Assembly (NCBI GenBank): GCA_030148005.1
Contig: JASBUI010000006.1
Coordinates: 157,009-221,008, forward strand
Origin: Paracoccaceae bacterium
GTDB lineage: Bacteria > Pseudomonadota > Alphaproteobacteria > Rhodobacterales > Rhodobacteraceae
Direction: 5' to 3'
DNA length: 64,000 bases
Part shown: positions 61,079 to 64,000 of the stretch, in pieces
Layout of the letters: each line of letters opens with the position of its first letter
How positions within the stretch are numbered: position 1 is the stretch's first letter
The notes under the pieces: generated by a model
Seen by the model: only the letters and a program-made list of their open reading frames with translations
Databases searched by the model: none
What the model was told of the DNA's origin: nothing
Translations under genes and position numbers: made by a program

Positions 61079-61123
61079 TCCCAACATTTTCCGTTGATTT
61101 CCATGAATTCCCATGGCATCCCT
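61079..61123 (-). promoter_or_regulatory. Five-box MraZ operator array
   Basis: Read on the minus strand, TGGGA, CGGAA, TGGAA, TGGGA and AGGGA occur at 61083, 61093, 61103, 61113 and 61123, a strict 10-bp period. MraZ is known to bind TGGGN repeats with this spacing upstream of mraZ. Two of the five boxes have degenerated. The array ends about 266 bases before the mraZ start. Confidence 0.75.
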
Positions 61124-61124
61124 A

Positions 61125-61335
61125 TTCATACGATGCGACGGGACAACAACGGGGCGACAAGAACCCCAAAGGCACCAAGTCAGGTTTCATACAGGCACCC
61201 CGAACATCGAACTAGAAGATCCGACGCGCAAGCGAGCAGACATCCCCCCAGGTGGCAAGCGCTGTTGGACATACCCGGAGACGGGACGAGGGCGGCGGAT
61301 TGAACAGTGGCAGCAGTTCAATCCGCCGTTTCCGT
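61125..61335 (+). ncRNA. UpsM-like leader RNA of the division cluster
   Basis: The stretch after the MraZ array is non-coding. It ends in a perfect 13-bp hairpin, CGGCGGATTGAAC (61293-61305) with GTTCAATCCGCCG (61316-61328), followed by TTTCC. Rhodobacter UpsM is a roughly 200-base RNA released from the same position by partial termination and RNase E. Position, size and the terminal hairpin agree; the exact ends are inferred. Confidence 0.6.
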
Positions 61336-61389
61336 CTAAAGGGCCCGAAATGACGGGCGGACGAACAGGTTAGAGGAGCTGCGAAGGCA

Positions 61390-61893
61390 GTGGGTCTGAG
61401 GTTCAGAGGCGAAAGCCACCATAAGGTGGATGCGAAGGGCAGGGTGTCTATCCCGGCCTCTTTTCGCCGTGTGCTTGAGGCTGGCGATCCTGAGTGGACC
61501 GAAGGGCTGAACCCCAACCTTGTTGTCGTCTACGGCGATCACCGCCGCAATTACCTTGAATGTTATACGATCGACGCCATCAGTGAGGTGGACGAACAGA
61601 TCGGCCGCCTGCCGCGAGGCTCGATGGAGCGGCGCATGCTTGAGCGGCTTTTCAACGGGCAGTCGCATGCAACGCAGGTTGACGAAACCGGCCGTCTTGT
61701 TCTTCCCCACAAGCTTCGCGAAAAAATCGGGCTGGGCGGCGAGGCGTTCTTTATCGCCACAGGCGATACCTTCCAGATCTGGAAGACCGAAACATATGAG
61801 ACCGAAGAGCAGGCCAAGACCGAAGCCTGGCTTGAAGAGTTTCCCGATGATTTTGATCCGCTGATCCTGCTTGATCGGGCACGAGAGGTGTAG
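61390..61893 (+). CDS. mraZ: Transcriptional regulator MraZ
   Basis: MraZ is the repressor encoded first in most division and cell-wall clusters. The 167-residue product has two AbrB/SpoVT-like domains. The first has HKVDAKGRVSIPASFRRVLE (near residues 11-30), and the second has TQVDETGRLVLPHKLREKIG (near 95-114). The protein is a ring-forming DNA binder that contacts TGGGN boxes. The start is a GTG at 61390 with a GAGGAGCTGCGAAGG run upstream. rsmH begins at the base after its stop, so the cluster is translated together. Confidence 0.95.
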   Translation: MGLRFRGESHHKVDAKGRVSIPASFRRVLEAGDPEWTEGLNPNLVVVYGDHRRNYLECYTIDAISEVDEQIGRLPRGSMERRMLERLFNGQSHATQVDETGRLVLPHKLREKIGLGGEAFFIATGDTFQIWKTETYETEEQAKTEAWLEEFPDDFDPLILLDRAREV

Positions 61894-62874
61894 ATGATGG
61901 TCGCGACGCCCCCCGCCGCGCCTCATATCCCCGTCCTTTTGCGGCCAATCCTAAATGCCATCGCGCCTGTCAGCGGCACTTGGCTGGATGGCACCTTTGG
62001 CGCAGGCGGATATACCCGCGCTTTTCTTGATGCAGGCGCCGATCAGGTCATTGCCGTTGACCGCGATCCGCTGGCCTTTGAGATGGCAAAGGGTTGGGCG
62101 GGCGAGTACGGCACGCGGCTGAAGATGGTAGAGGGCAATTTTGCCCAGCTCGACGAGTATGCCTCTGATCTTGATGGTGTCGTGCTGGATCTTGGCGTCT
62201 CTTCGATGCAACTGGACCGCGCCGACCGCGGTTTTTCCTTTATTCAGGACGGCCCGCTGGACATGCGGATGAGCCAGTCCGGCCCAAGCGCTGCCGATTT
62301 TGTCAATGGCGCCGATGAGGCAACGATTGCCGATGTCCTGTTCCAATATGGCGAAGAGCGCCAATCGCGCCGGATCGCCCGCGCCATCGTCGCCGACCGC
62401 CCGTTTTCCCGCACGCTTGAACTGGCCGGTCTGATCGAACGCGTTCTTGGACGCGGAAAGCCCGGTCAAAGCCATCCCGCAACGCGCAGCTTTCAGGCCA
62501 TTCGCATTGCGATCAATGATGAGTTCGGCGCGCTGATTGCCGGACTTGAGGCGGCTGAAAGGGCGCTCAAGACCGGTGGCAAGCTGGTCGTGGTGACCTT
62601 CCATTCGCTTGAAGACCGGATCGTGAAGCGGTTCCTTGCCTCGCGCTCTGAAACGCGTCAGGGCAGCCGCTATGCGCCAGAAGCCCTTGTCGAAGAAGGA
62701 CAATTCAAGCTGCTAAGCCGCAAGGCCATCGGCCCCGACGATATTGAACTGTCAGAGAACCCGCGCTCGCGCTCGGCCAAGCTGCGCATTGCGGAACGCA
62801 CCGGCGCGCCCTCGACACCGTTTTCCCGCAAAGGCCTTGGCCTTCCCCGTATAACTGAAATGAAATTGATCTGA
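61894..62874 (+). CDS. rsmH: 16S rRNA m4C1402 methyltransferase RsmH
   Basis: RsmH N4-methylates C1402 in the decoding centre of 16S rRNA. The 326-residue protein has the SAM-binding [17 protein letters not shown] (near residues 33-49), [10 protein letters not shown] (near 98) and the family segments GPLDMRM and SFHSLEDR-type [15 protein letters not shown] conserved C-terminal [10 protein letters not shown] motif is near 290. The first ATG at 61894 has GAGAGG 5 bases before it; a second ATG follows directly. Its stop overlaps the ftsL ATG by 1 base. Confidence 0.96.
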   Translation: MMVATPPAAPHIPVLLRPILNAIAPVSGTWLDGTFGAGGYTRAFLDAGADQVIAVDRDPLAFEMAKGWAGEYGTRLKMVEGNFAQLDEYASDLDGVVLDLGVSSMQLDRADRGFSFIQDGPLDMRMSQSGPSAADFVNGADEATIADVLFQYGEERQSRRIARAIVADRPFSRTLELAGLIERVLGRGKPGQSHPATRSFQAIRIAINDEFGALIAGLEAAERALKTGGKLVVVTFHSLEDRIVKRFLASRSETRQGSRYAPEALVEEGQFKLLSRKAIGPDDIELSENPRSRSAKLRIAERTGAPSTPFSRKGLGLPRITEMKLI

Positions 62875-63230
62875 TGCGAAGCCTTATCTCTGTCCTTTCC
62901 ACGATCTTCGTCATGGCCCTCGCCTATTGGGCCTATCAGGAAAACTATCGCACTCAGCAGGCGTTGAACGAGGTCAGATCGCTGCAACGCGCCATCGGCG
63001 AGAACCGTGAGAACCTTGGCGTTCTGCGGGCCGAATGGGCCTATCTGAACCGCCCCGACCGCCTGCGAGAGCTTGTTTTGCTCAACTACGACAAGCTAGA
63101 GCTTTTGCCGCTGACTTCGGACCGCTTTGGTCAGGTCGATCAGGTGGCCTATCCGCAGGACCGTCTGAAGATCAGGGAAAGCTTTGATGTCTCTTCGCAG
63201 GGCGACGACACAGAGGAGCCGCACCAATGA
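62874..63230 (+). CDS. ftsL: Cell division protein FtsL
   Basis: FtsL is a bitopic divisome protein that forms FtsQLB and activates septal peptidoglycan synthesis by FtsWI. The 118-residue product has a transmembrane helix near residues 4-22 and a periplasmic coiled coil (TQQALNEVRSLQRAIGENRE, about 27-46). An LRAEWAYLNRPDRLREL motif follows, typical of alphaproteobacterial FtsL, and the C-terminus is acidic. Its position between rsmH and ftsI and the 4-base overlap with ftsI confirm the assignment. Confidence 0.92.
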   Translation: MRSLISVLSTIFVMALAYWAYQENYRTQQALNEVRSLQRAIGENRENLGVLRAEWAYLNRPDRLRELVLLNYDKLELLPLTSDRFGQVDQVAYPQDRLKIRESFDVSSQGDDTEEPHQ

Positions 63231-64000
63231 CCCGCACGCCGCTTCGCCCGCTTGCCCGCATTCTCAAGGCCCGTGCACGCGGCGAGAATCCCGAGCTGAT
63301 CGAAAAGGAAAACATCCGCCTGCGACATGAAGCGATGCGCGACGCCTCGCGCGGGCGCGCCGAAGGCAGACTTTTGGTTCTGGGGGCTTTCTTTCTGATG
63401 GCCTTTGTTTCGGTGGGCGCCCGGATGGGCGTGATGGCCAATACCGAACCGGCAGAGCCGCGCGCGGCTGCAACCGGCACCGAGATTATCGCGCAACGCT
63501 CTGATATCGTTGATCGAAATGGGCGGGTTTTGGCAACCAACCTTGCAACGAACTCACTTTACGCCCAGCCGCCGATGATCGTGGACAAGATCGGCGCGGC
63601 CCGCGCGTTGAAAAAGATCTTTCCCGATCTCGACGAGAACCGGCTGATCAAGGATTTTACCGGCAAGCGCAAATTCCTTTGGGTGAAGAAAAAGATCTCA
63701 CCCGAACAGATGCAGCTGGTGCATGACATCGGAGAGCCAGGCCTTTTGTTCGGCCCGCGCGAGATGCGCCTTTACCCCAATGGCAAGCTTGCCGCCCACA
63801 TTCTTGGCGGCGCGTCCTTCGGGCGCGAGGGCGTGCATTCGGCGGAAATCATCGGCACAGCGGGTATCGAAAAGGAGTTCGACGAATATCTGCGCGATCC
63901 GGCCAATGATGGCGCGCCGCTGAGGCTGTCGCTCGATCTGACGGTTCAGGCGGCCAGCGAAGAGATCTTGTCGGGCGGCATGAAGCTTATGAATGCCCGT
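63227..64000 (+). CDS. ftsI: Septal peptidoglycan transpeptidase FtsI/PBP3 (3' end missing)
   Basis: The gene runs off the window after 258 codons with no stop. A basic cytosolic N-terminus leads into one transmembrane helix near residues 48-68. The class B PBP pedestal domain follows, with IIAQRSDIVDRNGRVLATNL near 91-110 and GREGVHSAEIIGTAGIEKEF near 201-220. The catalytic serine motif lies beyond the window. FtsI crosslinks septal peptidoglycan under FtsQLB control. Its ATG overlaps the ftsL stop by 4 bases (ATGA). Confidence 0.95.
   Translation, partial: MTRTPLRPLARILKARARGENPELIEKENIRLRHEAMRDASRGRAEGRLLVLGAFFLMAFVSVGARMGVMANTEPAEPRAAATGTEIIAQRSDIVDRNGRVLATNLATNSLYAQPPMIVDKIGAARALKKIFPDLDENRLIKDFTGKRKFLWVKKKISPEQMQLVHDIGEPGLLFGPREMRLYPNGKLAAHILGGASFGREGVHSAEIIGTAGIEKEFDEYLRDPANDGAPLRLSLDLTVQAASEEILSGGMKLMNAR

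Larger units (their letters stand above)
60876..61389 (+). other. Gene-free 514-base upstream region of the division cluster
   Basis: I find no credible gene here; a 78-codon frame at 61067-61303 has no recognisable protein character. The stretch contains two sets of MraZ-type boxes (60929-60943 and 61079-61123), a TGCCG-TAAAT-CGGCA hairpin at 61016-61030 and a GCTGAAGCGC direct repeat (60910 and 60990). A long leader then carries a strong hairpin at 61293-61328. Confidence 0.7.

Noticed and set aside
61067..61303. 78-codon gene upstream of mraZ
   Set aside because: No ribosome site or domain; it overlaps the MraZ array and UpsM-like leader.
1..64000. CRISPR arrays, insertion sequences, prophage or toxin-antitoxin loci
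   Set aside because: No regular direct-repeat arrays, transposase, integrase or phage structural genes were recognised.

Overview
The window is about 64 kb of high-GC, densely packed, single-copy chromosome from an alphaproteobacterium, almost certainly a member of the Rhodobacterales (Roseobacter/Rhodobacter type). The evidence is family-level. The encoded proteins read like roseobacter orthologues: an alphaproteobacterial RpoH, CarD beside a 7Fe ferredoxin and a SUV3-like helicase, and a DUF1127 gene followed by an RNA with CCUCC loops. There are two DctBD/TRAP loci, LexA boxes of the GAAC-N7-GAAC type, and a long structured leader before mraZ. I see no insertion sequence, prophage, CRISPR array or rRNA operon. 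Two tRNA genes are present (Tyr-GTA and Gly-GCC).

Layout, left to right. 1-4.7 kb: end of an RluA-type pseudouridine synthase, rpoH, a Gfo/Idh/MocA dehydrogenase and two tandem paralogues resembling capsule-biosynthesis proteins. 4.7-9.3 kb: oligoendopeptidase F, HpcH/HpaI aldolase, alpha/beta hydrolase, SCP2-like protein, exported TPR protein. 9.4-14 kb: SUV3-like helicase, S4 RNA-binding protein, fdxA, carD with a clear terminator. 14-18.4 kb: divergent cobS/cobT, a Kef-type antiporter, an Lrp/AsnC regulator. 18.5-25.4 kb: hpd, a 798-aa membrane protein with PilM-like and PilP/GspC-like ends, a SIMPL protein, an O-acetylhomoserine sulfhydrylase and a glycosyltransferase-like protein. 25.5-32 kb: a TRAP transporter with its two-component system (dctB-dctD-dctP-dctQ-dctM). 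32-40 kb: sialidase-fold secreted protein, tRNA-Tyr, rRNA methyltransferase, Tat-exported YHS protein, a candidate small RNA, CoA-binding protein, PAP2 phosphatase, and his genes split as hisBH and hisAFE by an opposing DUF2147 gene. 40-47.5 kb: a degenerate receiver protein and a second TRAP locus, with dctPQM divergent from dctBD; its DctD has lost its ATPase motifs. 47.6-54.5 kb: tRNA-Gly, a TetR/DUF2306 pair, pyruvate carboxylase, an alpha-hydroxy-acid oxidase and an exported protein. 54.6-59.4 kb: uvrD with a LexA box, a VOC/TetR pair, a coupled pair of small genes, and a DUF1127 gene with its RNA. 59.7-64 kb: mrp and the start of the division and cell-wall cluster (mraZ-rsmH-ftsL-ftsI), preceded by MraZ boxes and an UpsM-like leader RNA.

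The most informative signals lie in regulation and RNA. MraZ boxes in a strict 10-bp array precede the mraZ leader, and a perfect 13-bp hairpin lies within it. The two-hairpin RNA after the DUF1127 gene carries anti-Shine-Dalgarno loops. Both TRAP loci carry matched palindromes near dctP, and both DctD proteins lack the sigma54-contact loop. Exact GAAC-N7-GAAC boxes precede uvrD and the receiver-like gene, and paired palindromes sit between divergent TetR/target genes. No wholly new multi-gene defence or biosynthetic system is evident. The best candidates for undescribed biology are the PilM/PilP-like fusion protein, the ATPase-dead DctD, and the orphan terminator-ended RNA near 35.1 kb. Start codons were chosen by eye from Shine-Dalgarno position; no homology search or folding program was run.
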